DNA of 64,000 nt. Origin: Antedon bifida (Eukaryota; Echinodermata; Crinoidea; Comatulida; Antedonidae). The notes beneath the pieces were generated by a model. That model ran no database searches and was not told the origin of the DNA. It worked only from the letters and a program-made list of their open reading frames with translations. Location of the stretch: NCBI GenBank assembly GCA_963402885.1, contig OY727098.1:3591001-3655000 (forward strand), written 5' to 3'. Below, piece by piece: positions 1-11,455 of the stretch; positions within the stretch are counted from its first letter, which is position 1, and each line of letters opens with the position of its first letter. A program made the position numbers and the translations under genes.

Positions 1-561
1 ATACCATTGTCATTATGATTATGTCCCACACAATATTTTATATACATAAATATCAATATGAACTTTTATTTCCAAATGTACATGACTTATATTTGATGGA
101 TGGTATAATCTAGGTCACATTTTCATACATTAAAATATTCAGTATTCTAGAAATAAAAATACATGTCCATCGCTCATTCTGGAGTGCCAGTTGTACCACT
201 TTGTACAAACTAGCGCAAAAAAAAAAAATGCGTTATAATTACAAAGTCATTTCTTACTAAGAAATTAAATCGACCTTGAATAAGTAATTTACATACAATG
301 AGAGAATATATCAATTAAAACAATGTCGTCCTTATTTTGTATTTACATAGCTACAAGAAAAAATGGCATACAGCGGGTATTATTTCCTTTGTTTTTTTAA
401 TGTGATATCCGTTAATATTCACACAGAATATTTATTTCCTACTACAAAATGCAGAGGTGAGAGGGTAAAAGAATTACAGAGGATATAAAATGTAAAGTCA
501 TCAATTCAGATCACAGAAATGTATGACGTTCCTATATTACAATAAAATTGTATAATTACAA
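1..561. other. A+T-rich unique DNA, nothing recognised
   Basis: No open frame, tRNA-like box, tandem repeat or inverted repeat was recognised apart from short A runs. Confidence 0.5.
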
Positions 562-994
562 TACATTAGAACTTCTTCCAAGACCCAACAAAGTGTCTTC
601 TTAATAGGGGGTATTCCTTGCATAAGGGTTGGCCATAGTGTTCGTTCGTTTCACAGGAGAGTGTCCCTTAAAAAGCTATATATGGCCCAATCCCATCATG
701 ACAGACGATAATGTCCAAAATATTATTTAACTAAGCTAAGTATTTCTCTGCTACGGATGAGTTCTGTTGGGTTTATTCATTTGTTAAAATATTTGTATAC
801 AGAATTTTATAAGGATCTGCAATTAGGTTTTTAACTACTCTGTTGGAGACGAATACTGCGAAGCCTTTCACATTCAGCAACATATGCATTGGTAGATAAT
901 TGGTGACCAGTTACCAATTTAGAACGCCAGGAGAGTGTCCCTTAAAAAGGGTGTCCCCTAAATAGAGATGTCCCATAGGAGGGATTCTACTATA
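562..994. mobile_element. worn copy of the GTGTCC-rich TIR repeat
   Basis: The left end reads TACATTAGAACTTC and the right end TTCTACTATA, a decayed version of the TACAGTRGAA / TTCTACTGTA ends seen intact near 58.3 kb. Between them are several copies of AGTGTCCCTTAAAAAG and related GTGTCCYYTAAATAG blocks near 597, 658, 930 and 950. I infer a diverged non-autonomous DNA element. No transposase frame is present. The boundaries are approximate because both ends have decayed. Confidence 0.45.
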
Positions 995-2298
995 TATATG
1001 GAAAAGAAAGAGCAACTTTATAAATGTCCTGCAAGGGAATCTAGTTTTTGCTGCTATTAATTACTATTTTAAGTGAATTTAATTATAATACAAATAAGAT
1101 TGCATTAGATCTTGATATCCTTGATAAACCTTGTAACTACCTACCGTACCTCACTTGATTGACAGTTATGTCTGCATATTGTTTTATGTTAATCCTTCTG
1201 ATCTATTTTCCTTTTACATGAATCAGCAAAACTTGTTTGCTATTTTGTCTACAAAAAAAAACAAATTATAAGCCATGGTGTGGAACAAATAAATTGCCAA
1301 CCGGTACACAGAGTCAGTTTCAAATGTTTAAGTTGTCAGGAGAATGTTAAACATGTCTAATATTGTACGCAATGAACACCAATGTCACATCAGATTGTGT
1401 CGTACAATGTAATGTTAGTTAGGTTTAAGAAAATTTAAAAGAATCCAGTCAAAATCTTGAAACAAAAGTATTCATCTTATAGGTATGGTATTGGAGCATT
1501 CTGGATTTACCCATGGGGAACCTTATACTATAAAACCTTTCAAAAATGTATTTAAGATTGTAGTACGGTATTCCGTCATTATTATTTCAAACCTTTTATT
1601 TATTAAAAAATCTCTTTGTCATCTTTATAGTTTTTTTATTGTTTCGCTTGTAAATGTGTACGGAAATTGAAAATACCACAGATTCCAAAAAAATATTTGT
1701 AATAATCAAATAATTGTTTTGAATGATTCCCATTAAAACATGGAATACAAGGTTTTGCTTCTTTATATATTCTAGGAAATTATTCTGGTTGTGGTTTTGA
1801 AACCTCATATTATGTAGGATCAAACAATATATTTTTGTGCATGTCATCAGAAAAAATAGATTTTTATTTGTATTTGATTGGCAACTAAAAACATCAACTT
1901 TGTTTGCACGATACCATGACAACATATTCAGTACAAAAACTAAATCTAAATTTCAGCAAAAAGTGGAAATATAGGAAGGAATAGCAAAGATTTTGTAAAA
2001 AAATAATATATTTAATATTCAAAATTATTCATAATTAACTATATTTTCCATAAACCATATTTGTTAAAATAATTGTTCAGTAGAAAACTCCTTAATGTAT
2101 GTTATTTCAGCCCAAATACTGGTACAGCACCTCAATTGTATGGTTTGTGTTATTGGAATTTACTCGACAGAAGACAATGCACTTTTCAATAAATATTAAA
2201 AAAAATTGAAGTAAAGGGTGTGCTAAGGAAGAGGTAATTTCCTGGCATGTTAAGACAAAGGAAAGTAAGCTTTTCCTGTACACAAAACTAAACCTTAC
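995..2298. other. A+T-rich unique DNA, nothing recognised
   Basis: Only short chance open frames interrupted by stops are seen. None has exon-like composition, splice signals or a recognisable protein motif. Confidence 0.5.
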
Positions 2299-2331
2299 CA
2301 ACCAAAATGGCCGCCATCAAATACGATGCAT
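2299..2331 (-). other. possible 33-nt exon, or YY1-type initiation site
   Basis: Read on the minus strand, a pyrimidine-rich tract ending TTATCTTGACAG precedes 33 bases that end at a strong donor, G|GTAAGG. The 33 bases contain TTGATGGCGGCCATTTTGG, close to the YY1 site (AAGATGGCGGC) often found over start codons of animal genes. There are two readings. One is a 33-nt in-frame microexon, open as CIVFDGGHFG. The other is a first exon starting at the ATG at 2317 (M-A-A-I-L-V, then the donor). No partner exon was identified, so both readings are speculative. Confidence 0.2.
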
Positions 2332-3724
2332 CTGTCAAGATAAAACACATGTGAAACACATTTATAAATCAATGAATTGGTAAGTATAATTTCCAGAAGA
2401 ATTATTCGCTTAGAATTCAAGATGAGTTTCAAATAGATATTAACCCATTTTTCCTGACACTTGACTGTAAATAGTTTGATTGTGGTTTCATTTACAGAGG
2501 CAGAAATCTGGGGCAAGTCTAACTAGCTCGTCTGTAAGAAATTCATTTACTTCTTTCTGAACCTATTAATGATTTGTTAAATCTTCAATTTGTTTTCATT
2601 TTGAATTAGAAATGAAGACGACTAGAATGAAAATCAGTTATTTTGTGTTTGTTGAAAATTGTAGATAGTAAAGGAGGATATGATTGTACTAATGCTCGTT
2701 AGCATAAAGGACAAACCCACAATAGATTGCTTACGTGAGTGCTGTTCTAATATCATCTGAAATGAATAGTTCATATCTGGTGTTCCTTATTTTTTTCCTT
2801 AAAATCACTGGGACTGCTTAGCCATAGAACACGACCCAATAAAAATCATTATTTACAATTAACATATTAGAAATAAAAATAAGATGTATTTATTTCTAAA
2901 AGTGCCTGATTTAAAGAAACTGATTTAAAAAAAAACTACTGTTTTTTAATATTTTATTTAATAACAAATTTTATTTTAGATTCAGATTGTTTCAAAGTGT
3001 ATATTTATAAAAACCCTTTTCTAAGTAAATTTGATATGAGAAAAGCATACAGTTTACCAGCAATTGTACAACAGTTATTATTTATTATTATCATAAAAAC
3101 TTTAACGTGACACGATATTTTTTTTTCATTATGTAATATGGGGTTTTATTATATACAGCCATCTCTGTATTGAATCTTGGAAAATATATAATATAATATT
3201 ATACATATAGACCGTTTGACTGGATAAAAATTAATAAAATCAACAGTGGTATAAACTAATGAATTGTGAATAAATAAATTTTTAACTTGTACTAATATTA
3301 TCTATTCTTTAAAAAAATATGTTTTAATTTGGAAATAATCTTAAAATCTATCATAATCTAATTTAATCTAGTGGAATTTAACATTATCCCATTGTTTCAA
3401 TTTCCTCTGATTTACCTTCTCTCCCGGGATGGCGATTGGCACCGGTTAAAAAGCTTTTAAAATCTGTTCACTAAATGATACTAAATGACATTTTTATTAT
3501 TAGTATTATTTGTAATTGTAAAATTGCATGTGTTTTTATATATTAACTAGTGGCCAGAATTCACTCAATTTGACATAAAGTATTTAAAGCAGGAAGATAG
3601 GAGACAAGAACAGTAAACAACTTTATTTTGAGCATGACTAGATGTGATGATAAGGTAGATCATTATTATATGTCACTTTTTTAATTTGTCAACTCATGAT
3701 AGTAAATGTTAAATAGAAAGTCTC
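2332..3724. other. A+T-rich unique DNA, nothing recognised
   Basis: No repeat, RNA or coding signal was recognised. There are short poly-A and poly-T runs and AT dinucleotide tracts. Confidence 0.5.
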
Positions 3725-3881
3725 CTTTGCCGGGACATTCTGTTCCGGGGGTACCAGTACGGATGACACTTTCCTGACAATACATGTTTTAATGGCCAAC
3801 TCCTATTTTAGTGTGAATGGATGGGGGCATACCTCCATTAAGGGGACACTTTGGTGCTGATGTTTCCTTTGAGGTTTTACT
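3725..3881 (-). mobile_element. decayed copy of the GTGTCC-rich repeat
   Basis: On the minus strand the sequence starts TAGTAAAACCTCAAAGG and continues with AAAGTGTCCCCTTAATGGAGG, matching the body of the family found at 562-994, 23794-24140 and 58322-58680. A second GGGACATTCTG block lies near 3735. Only this relationship supports the call. Both ends are uncertain. Confidence 0.35.
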
Positions 3882-4870
3882 AAATGTATACAAATAATTT
3901 TATGCAAACTTGTATGAAAATGAAAAATAAACTCTATGATATATATATATAGAAACTGAAAACAAATTATAAAGCAAAAAACAATAAACCCTTAAAGATA
4001 ACAGAAAATAAAGTGATTGCATGCTTGATTGCACAGAATTCTTGACTGCATAGCACGCAATGTCTATAAATAATATTTGGGTACGTTTCCTTACATAACA
4101 CAATTTAACACAACTACCAATTACTTACTGATCTAATTTCCGGTTTTAAATAAAAATTAAAATTGTTACTTGCACAATCTTTGAACATTTTCTAACCTTT
4201 CCTTTCATGTTGTACCTACAGTTTGTGTCTATAATAGCAGAAAGTGAAATAACATAGAGTGGATAGGTTGCTGGCGCTTTCAAACTATTATTATTATTTC
4301 GTCAATATTAATTCAGAATTGTTACTGGGTAGTTCAAAAATTGTCTATTTATGTCATAATTTAAACAATCAATAATAAACATTGTTATTTGGTTTGTTAC
4401 GTGCCATGGAGAACATCCTACTTCCATTGGCGCAAGTCTTATCTAATTTCTTGTTATTGTCTTCTTCCCCGGTATTAATAATCCACAAAGGCTCATTTAC
4501 ATATCTTTGCTAGTACCACTTAATTAATTATTTCATAGTATTATATCGTTCCTTTGTTTGGTATTGTTCTTCAGAATTAACTGTATTCATTAAAGTCATC
4601 TCTTAATTTAAACTGCAATCAACTGATTAGTGATTTGTTTTTGATTACAAACAAACCAGAATAAAGCGAATACTTAGATTAAGTAGATTAAAAAAAGAAA
4701 GGATCATAGTTCATTTAAACATTGGCTTGACTTATAACAGTAGAATTAGTTATGTAATGACCTATTTTTTAAAAGTATGATCATGATATATGTTGTACTA
4801 TGGAAGGTTAATTGTGGGATTAAACAGAAAGGAAATACAAAGGGCATCCATGGTTGATTAAACATCAAGA
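3882..4870. other. A+T-rich unique DNA, nothing recognised
   Basis: Includes a short (TA)n tract near 3940. No coding or RNA signal was recognised. Confidence 0.5.
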
Positions 4871-5757
4871 TACAAGGGTCAATCAGTGGTAAAAGGGGGA
4901 GACTAGAGGTAAGGAGGGGGTGATGGAGGTACAAGGGTCAATCAGGTAAAGGGGGAGACTAGAGGTAAGGAGGGGGTGACGGAGATACAAGGGTCAATCA
5001 GGTAAAGTGGGAGGTAAGAGGTAAGGAGGGGTGGCAGAGATACAAGGGTCAATCAGGTAAAGTGGGAGGTGAGAGGTAAAGAGAGGTGGCAGAGATACAA
5101 GGGCCAATCAGGTAAAGTGGGATGTGAGAGGTAATGAGGGGTGGTGGAGATACAAGGGTCAATCAGTGGTAAAGGGGGAGGCAAGAGGTAAGGAGGGGGT
5201 GACGGAGATACAAGGGTCAATCAGGTAAAGTGGGAGGTGAGAGGTAAGGAGGGGTGGCAAAGATACAAGGGTCAATCAGGTAAAGGGGGAGGCTGGAGGT
5301 AAGGAGGGGATGATGGAGATACAAGGGTTAATCAGATAAAGGGGGAGGCTAGAGGTAAGGAGGGGGTGATGGAGATACAAGGGTCAATCAGGTAAAGTGG
5401 GAGGAAAGAGGTAAGGAGGGGGTGATGGAGATACAAGGGTCAATCAGGTAAAGTGGGAGGTGAGAGGTAAGGAGGGGGTGATGGAGATACAAGGGTCAAT
5501 CAGTGGTAAAGGGGGAGGCTAGAGGTAAGGAGGGGTGATGGAGATACAAGGGTCAATCAGTGGTAAAGTGAGAGGCTAGAGGTAAGGAGGGGGTGATGGA
5601 TATACAAGGGTCAATCAGGTAAAGTGGGAGGCAAGAGGTAAGGAGGGGTGACGGAGATACAAGGGTCAATCAGTGATAAAGTGGGGGCTAGAGGTAAGGA
5701 GGGGTGACGGAGATACAAGGGTCAATCAGTGGTAAAGTGGGAGGCAAGAGGTAAGGG
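4871..5757 (+). repeat. G-rich minisatellite, about 56-bp unit, 16 copies
   Basis: The core TACAAGGGTCAATCA recurs at about 4871, 4930, 4986, 5041, 5096, 5151, 5209, 5264, 5320, 5376, 5432, 5488, 5545, 5603, 5658 and 5714, so the period is 55-59 bp. Each unit also has GGTAAAGTGGGAGG and GGTAAGGAGGGGGTGATGGA. The plus strand is strongly purine- and G-rich, with three G runs per unit. Copies differ by point changes and by a GTG insertion after AATCA, which indicates old and repeated turnover. No protein is implied. Confidence 0.95.
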
Positions 5758-6833
5758 TCTTGATCTTAACTCAGTTCTATACAGGCTTATTCCAGAACAC
5801 AGCTACATAAAAATATTTAATTGGAATCTACATAAAAAAATAAAATATTTAGAAATTTACATAAGTAGTAACATTCCCAAATTAAAACATAATTTTTTTA
5901 CAACTGAGAGAAAAATTAAATTAAAACAAAATGTTAAAAACTGGACATTTAACCAAATTCAACATTCCCAATTTAAAAAAAAGATAGTGAGTAATTAATA
6001 TGATTGTAAAGCACAATATTGTCCTTTTCACAATTTCAAAAACAGTAATCTGTGTTCACAAAAACCTTTTTCAAATATCGCTCTCAATCTCGTTTTCCAC
6101 TAGTGTGCTTGCAAGCAAAGCATTTACCTGCAACCTTTATTTGCACTGCACATTAAAAGAATCCTTAAGTCAATGGCAATGCTCTTTCACTACTAATTAT
6201 TATTCACTAATTATTTCGTTCAATTTATAATTAATTAGAATGTTGTATATAGATTGCGTAGGAGTGAAACAGCAACATAATAAAATATTCAATATCCAGT
6301 AGCATTTGGGCTTGAGTGGTTCAAGCAAATATCTGAAATACCTACCAACTAACAAATTACGCAATATTACTCAACAGCTTCATTATTTGTCCATGTACTT
6401 GGATAATTAGACATTTTGTTAGTTAAAGTTGCAACTAATGAGCAATTTCACCAGTAATTAACAAGTTGTTTATGTCCTCTTTGTACGTCTGTGAATTTTA
6501 TAATGTACATATTGAGTTGTATTTTGCAGACTTTGTTTTCAATGTATGTGGTCTATGAATTTGAAGGAAAAAAGAAAACTGCTTTTGTAGAGAAATTAAA
6601 TATGTGTGAAATAGGAAGGATGAGACAATCTGCAATTAGTGGAAAGTTATGTTGCTGTGAATCAAACTCAAATCACCAGCGTCATGATATAAAATACAAA
6701 AAAAAAATCACTTTTAATAAAGAAATGAGAAAAATCACATTTTATTCAGTCAAACTGTTTTCCATAATTCCATATTTTCTTGATTGATTTATTCATTTTT
6801 TTCTTTCTTTAAACTGAAATACACACAAAGTTA
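5758..6833. other. A+T-rich unique DNA, nothing recognised
   Basis: Several chance open frames of up to about 98 codons occur. Their composition is that of the surrounding A+T-rich DNA and none has a recognisable domain. Confidence 0.5.
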
Positions 6834-6960
6834 TATGGTTAGGACATCTGCATATGAAGCAGAAGGTTCTGGGTTCGAATATCGGTTGGGACGACTTTTT
6901 CTCATTATCACAGATTTCCTCATCTTTATTGTTTCCAATTAATTAATTAAATTTCAGTAT
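6834..6960 (+). repeat. tRNA-like SINE head
   Basis: The stretch has a box-A-like TATGGTTAGGAC and a good box B, GGTTCGAATAT, at 6872-6882, with tRNA-like spacing. A non-tRNA body running into an AT microsatellite follows. These are the internal RNA polymerase III promoter boxes of a tRNA-derived SINE. The acceptor stem does not close, so it is not a functional tRNA gene. The 3' end of the SINE is not clear. Confidence 0.5.
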
Positions 6961-7009
6961 ATCACCTATATGTTCTGTGCCTGTTGTGTATATAATATAT
7001 ATATATATC

Positions 7010-7065
7010 CAATCCGCAGACAGTACTGTTTCGATCTTATTAGATCTCGTCAGTGCAGCTCAGGT
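7010..7065 (-). ncRNA. type I hammerhead self-cleaving ribozyme
   Basis: On the minus strand all invariant hammerhead parts occur in order. The stem I 5' strand CTGCA (7058-7054) leads into the core CTGACGAG (7053-7046). Stem II is ATCT, loop AATA, AGAT (7045-7034). The second core block is CGAAAC (7033-7028). A short palindromic stem III (AGTACT) is followed by cleavage triplet GTC (7021-7019). The stem I 3' strand TGCGG (7018-7014) pairs with CTGCA through one G-U pair. Predicted cleavage falls between 7019 and 7018. Because stem I is the open helix, it is type I. Type I hammerheads with a very short stem III are known from Penelope-like retroelements and small animal retrozymes. Which family this belongs to is not shown, and activity is inferred from the intact core. 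Confidence 0.85.
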
Positions 7066-7138
7066 ATCGAAATAAAAATGTACCGCAGAACTAGCATGTT
7101 TCCTAAAGTGAAGATTTGACATTATTATATTATTATTA

Positions 7139-7516
7139 TGAATTTCTGATTTCATGTAGTAGAGAATTCCATAGTTTTGTTGGTCTATAGATGAAAGTTC
7201 TTTTACCTTGAGAGTTATTCCATTATGAGAGTACATTTATTATGGTTATCTACATTAAATTGAAATGCTGTTGTTAAATATGTTTTTGAAATATTTCTTT
7301 TAAACATTTAAATTATAATTGTAAGTCTAGTCATATTTGTGACCTAATTTTAGGAACAAAGACTGTATAAGACTAAAAGTGAAACATCATAAAACTTCTT
7401 ATGCAAAACTAAAAACCAGTTTCATACTATAATACGAATAAATTTCAAACAAAGATAAACACGAGATTTAGAAGGTAAATAAGGTTTTATAATTCTTTGT
7501 AGACTTTTGTTCCCCA
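7139..7516 (-). pseudogene. decayed LINE reverse-transcriptase C-terminus
   Basis: Minus-strand translation gives, in order but in shifted frames, LLGNKSLQRIIKPYL (from about 7516), FNVDNHNKCTLIM, and then NSQGKRTFIYRPTKLWNSLL followed by HEIRNS ending near 7139. The pattern WGN...LQ+R.I+..., N.HN, then GKR.F.Y...KLWNSLP.EIRN is the usual C-terminal tail of CR1/L2-type non-LTR retrotransposon reverse transcriptases. Stops and at least two frameshifts make it non-coding. The hammerhead ribozyme lies about 75 bp downstream on the same strand. Whether the two belonged to one element cannot be told from this copy. Confidence 0.6.
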
Positions 7517-7724
7517 AGAGTATTTTAAATACTGAGTATAATTCCATTCCTTATTAAGGCAGGGGTAAAGGGAAAACGGTGTTTTTGTTCTATCCTATCA
7601 AAATGTTGTACATTCAACAGAATGATCTCGGAACTGTACAATGTTTAATGTGGTCTACATATATATAGTCCAGTTTGCCATGGTGTCATATTGGCAATAT
7701 GCATTGTGTACACAAATATATTAA

Positions 7725-7995
7725 TTAAAAGGGACTCAAAATCTAGAGGTGTGGGTTCAAGCTCCGGTTTGGTCACTTCAGTACTGAGTCCTTGGGCAAG
7801 ATTCTTCATATCCACCTTGTTCCTCCTCACCCAGGTGACAAAAATGTATATCGATATTGAAAAGTAGTAGGAAGGTAATTTAGAATTATTTGTGAGGGAA
7901 GGAGGGATACCACCCACAAACATATATACCATACAGTGGGTCTTGCCCAAATGCTACATGAAATGGAGATGGGCAACAAGGCTGTTATAGCAAAT
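7725..7995 (+). repeat. tRNA-derived SINE
   Basis: A box B (GGTTCAAGCTCC) lies at about 7754, followed by CTTGGGCAAGATTCTTCAT and a CCTCCTCACCCAGGTGACAA block. A similar block (CTCTCCACC...TACAAATGGGTAC) recurs in the minus-strand SINE at 34.3-34.5 kb. The 5' head is decayed. The right boundary is a guess, near the end of the GGGCAACAAGGCTGTTATAGC segment. Confidence 0.5.
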
Positions 7996-9787
7996 AAGCT
8001 ACCAAGAGACAACAGACAACACAGGTAGTAGAATGAACTTTAACCTTATACCGATACATTTATTAAGATCTTTTTCAAGAACTAAGACTATTCAAGTAAG
8101 TCAATAACTTAAAACAGAAACTATTCCAGTTGTTAGAACTCTGGTTGCTAAGACTAATTGAATCATTTCCCCTCAAAGGAAAGATGCTCTTTAATTGCTT
8201 CCCGAAAAAAACGAAGGACGAAGTCAGTCGAAAAGTACTGACAGTGCTAGAGCATTGTTCCAGTAAGTGACAGTTTGATTCGGTATCCTTTTTAGATTAT
8301 TTATAGCGGTAACGGATTGACTTATCGTGTTGTAATCGTAACAATCACGCCTCTCGTTGTTGAGATGCAAACAGGATGTTATCGCAAAAATGAAACAAGG
8401 AACATCTTGTGTTCACAATTTATGGCACTTATTTACTCCATCTTGGTCATTTATTTTGTAATAAAATACTAGGCTAAAATCTCTCATTTTATTTCTGCCT
8501 GCATTTCAGAAAAGGCCTTGATATGATATGATACCACCAGCAGAATTAATTTAGACATTAAAAATGTTTAAGGGGCATTTGTATATTTCATGAAAAATTT
8601 TACAATTTTGAATAAATTAAGTTTTCTTAGCATTTCTTAGCGATTATTTTTTTTATGTAGATTTTGTAATTTTCAAATATGAAAACAGTTAAACAATCTG
8701 AATACGTCTTTTAACTATCATATTTATATTTTTTTCTATATTTATTAAATTCATTTATTATTTACTTAACTAAGATTAAACAAGAAGATTATGGCCAATT
8801 TATGTACATAATTTACAATATTAACTCAAAAGTCTTCTTAAAATTTCATAATTTTCTATATTATATTTTAATTTTCAGCAAATTACCCTTTAAGACCATT
8901 CATATATCCTTTTACTAAATACTGGTTGTCCTTGCGTAACTGCTAAGACAATACTAATTGCAGTAGATACGGTATATCAATAAAGTTGTAAAAATACTGT
9001 TTTTGTTGAACTATAGACAGTTAAAAATTTGTTTATTTCCTTATATAAATATATAGTTTTAATGGCCCTCACATGATGGCTGTTAAAACAATACTGAAAC
9101 TGTCTTGTCATCATTACACCGAGAGTGATAGTTTTTTTTTTCTCATCAGATTCCCACAATCAAGAAAAGTTTCACAAATTTCTATGAACTTTAAAAGGGA
9201 TCCACTTGAAAAGTTACATATGCAAAAGAATTTGATAGTATTGTGCCATGTAAATAGGGATCAGCTTTGAAATAAAAACGAGGATATAATCTTGCGCCAT
9301 TTTATGCAACTGTCTATACTTCGTAATTTTTTAATAACTTCCAACACCCGCCCTTCAATAGGAAACAAGTGACCCATTTCAATTCATTACTTTGATCCTT
9401 ACACTTTTTAATAGTCCTGAGAAAGTTTTGAAAAGCGGTTTTTGGAAAGGATATAGATTTAGTAATAAGTAAGAAGTCACTTCTCAATTCCTAAAAGGGA
9501 AGGCAAAATGTAGGAAATTGTTGCAAGTTTGAGGACAATAATATCATATTTATGTTACTATATGACATAGCTTAGCATTTATTGAAAAGTTGGGTCAACT
9601 TATGCCAAATAGTGCGGTGGTTGAATATGCACTACTAAACAATTTTGGAAGAGGTGATAAATATTTTTTTTTAGAATTTAAACAACCAACATTAAACGGA
9701 TGGGACATTTTAGTACAGTGTGATTAAAATTATTCTTATAAATGGATAATAATATAATAATTCAACATTTTTTAGTTTCTATCAATT
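7996..9787. other. A+T-rich unique DNA, nothing recognised
   Basis: A slightly less A+T-rich stretch near 8200-8420 has no recognisable frame or motif. The rest is A+T-rich with no feature I can support. Confidence 0.5.
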
Positions 9788-10015
9788 GGATTGGCGTATA
9801 TATGTTATTATATAAGAACATATAGTAGATGAAAGTAAAGGTAACAAAAACAAAATACTAAAGCCTAGGAACATATGATATACTATTCTGTTTTTTTATA
9901 CACTTACAAAATGATTATAAAGCCTATTTTAAACTATGAATTTGTCTTATAAATGGATGGGTGTATATATGTATGTAAGAACATATAGTAGATAAAAGTA
10001 AAAGTAAAGAAAAAC
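9788..10015 (+). repeat. imperfect tandem duplication, 167-bp spacing
   Basis: GGATTGGCGTATATATG... at 9788 and GGATGGGTGTATATATG... at 9955 begin two similar copies. Both continue with TAAGAACATATAGTAGAT and AAAGTAAA. Only about 70-100 bp of each copy aligns by eye. Confidence 0.5.
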
Positions 10016-10852
10016 CTTATTGGGACCATGTGGCATATTGTTTTTCGTTGCTTCAATGCCATAACAAAGCCTTATTAAAAGTAATGATGCCCTGAAAAAG
10101 GTTTTATGGACATGAAAAACTATTAGTACTGAACACATAACAATATAACACTTTCTGCTTTTTTCATTTTTCATAGTTAAATAAATTCATTAGAAATTAA
10201 ATATACTGTATATTTAATAGGAAGAAAAATAGGTAAAAAGCATTTTACAGATTTAAAACAATTTTTGGAAACTATGACCCAAAGATGCAAATTATATGGT
10301 TTACGTATATCATTAAACTTTACTGTTTATTATACTCACACTTTGATGCTATGAAGAAAAGCATTTAAATTTTATTTAGTGCTGCACTACCATCATATCT
10401 GTTTAGCATATTGTTTATTGTTTCAATTGTTATTTTTTAATGGTAGCATAAACAGAGATATTTATCTATAAGAAGTTTCAAATATGGTATTTTTAATAAA
10501 CATTCAGTTATCATGATAATGTAATATGATATAATATGTATATAGAGCATAAATAAGATGCAATTTTTAATAATACTGTTGAATTATTACCTTATTAATT
10601 GTAAGTCTCATAAAATAGTATAGTATGGTTTTTGACAGGATTCACCCATTAATTAATTACCAGATCACTTGTATGAATTATTTATGAGATTCTCCAAAAT
10701 GTTAATGTTAATAATAGCAATTTTGTATGAGCCATTGGTCTGTGTCACAACAGCGTTGTCCACTCACAACCCCACCCTACCCTACCCCAAAATACAGGTG
10801 TAACCGCAATAGAATTTGCTGGATCAAGAATGCTAACAATAATAATGTTTCA
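10016..10852. other. A+T-rich unique DNA, nothing recognised
   Basis: No supported feature. Confidence 0.5.
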
Positions 10853-11455
10853 AACTCCAGTTTAAATTAGTGTCCTATTTGATAAAGCATATCCCACATA
10901 ACAATTACTCAACCCCCAGTTTGAATTAGTGCCCAGTTTGATCAACCATTCCTACACTTCTTCATCCCTACACAACACCTCTTCATCCCTACACTTCTCC
11001 ATCCCCCAGTTTGAATTAGTGCCCAGTTTGATCAACCATCCCTACACTTTTTCATCCCTACACTACACCTCTTCATCCCTACACTTCTTCATCCCTACAC
11101 AACACCTCTCCATCCTCCAGTTTGAATTAGTGCCCAGTTTGATCAACCATTCCTACACTTCTTCATCCCTACACAATACCTCTTCATCCCTACACTTCTT
11201 CATCCCTACACAACACCTCTCCATCCTCCAGTTTGAATTAGTGCCCAGTTTGATCAACCATTCCTATACTTCTTCATCCCTACACAACACCTCTTCATCG
11301 CTACACTTCTTCATCCCTACACAACACCTCTCCATCCTCCAGTTTGAATTAGTGCCCAGTTTGATCAACCATTCCTACACTTCTTCATCCCTACACAACA
11401 CCTCTCCATCCTCCAGTTTTAAATTAGTGCCCAGTTTGATCAACCATCCCTACCC
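10853..11455 (+). repeat. 111-bp pyrimidine-rich minisatellite
   Basis: The segment AGTTTGAATTAGTGCCCAGT recurs at about 10859, 10918, 11008, 11119, 11230, 11341 and 11415. The main period is 111 bp. The last copy (74 bp) and the first two (59 and 90 bp) are shorter. Between them, TTCATCCCTACAC and CACAACACCTC sub-repeats alternate. Because 111 is 37 codons, one plus-strand frame stays open for over 200 codons, but it opens with GTG, has no recognisable domain and is simply the repeat read in frame. Confidence 0.95.
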
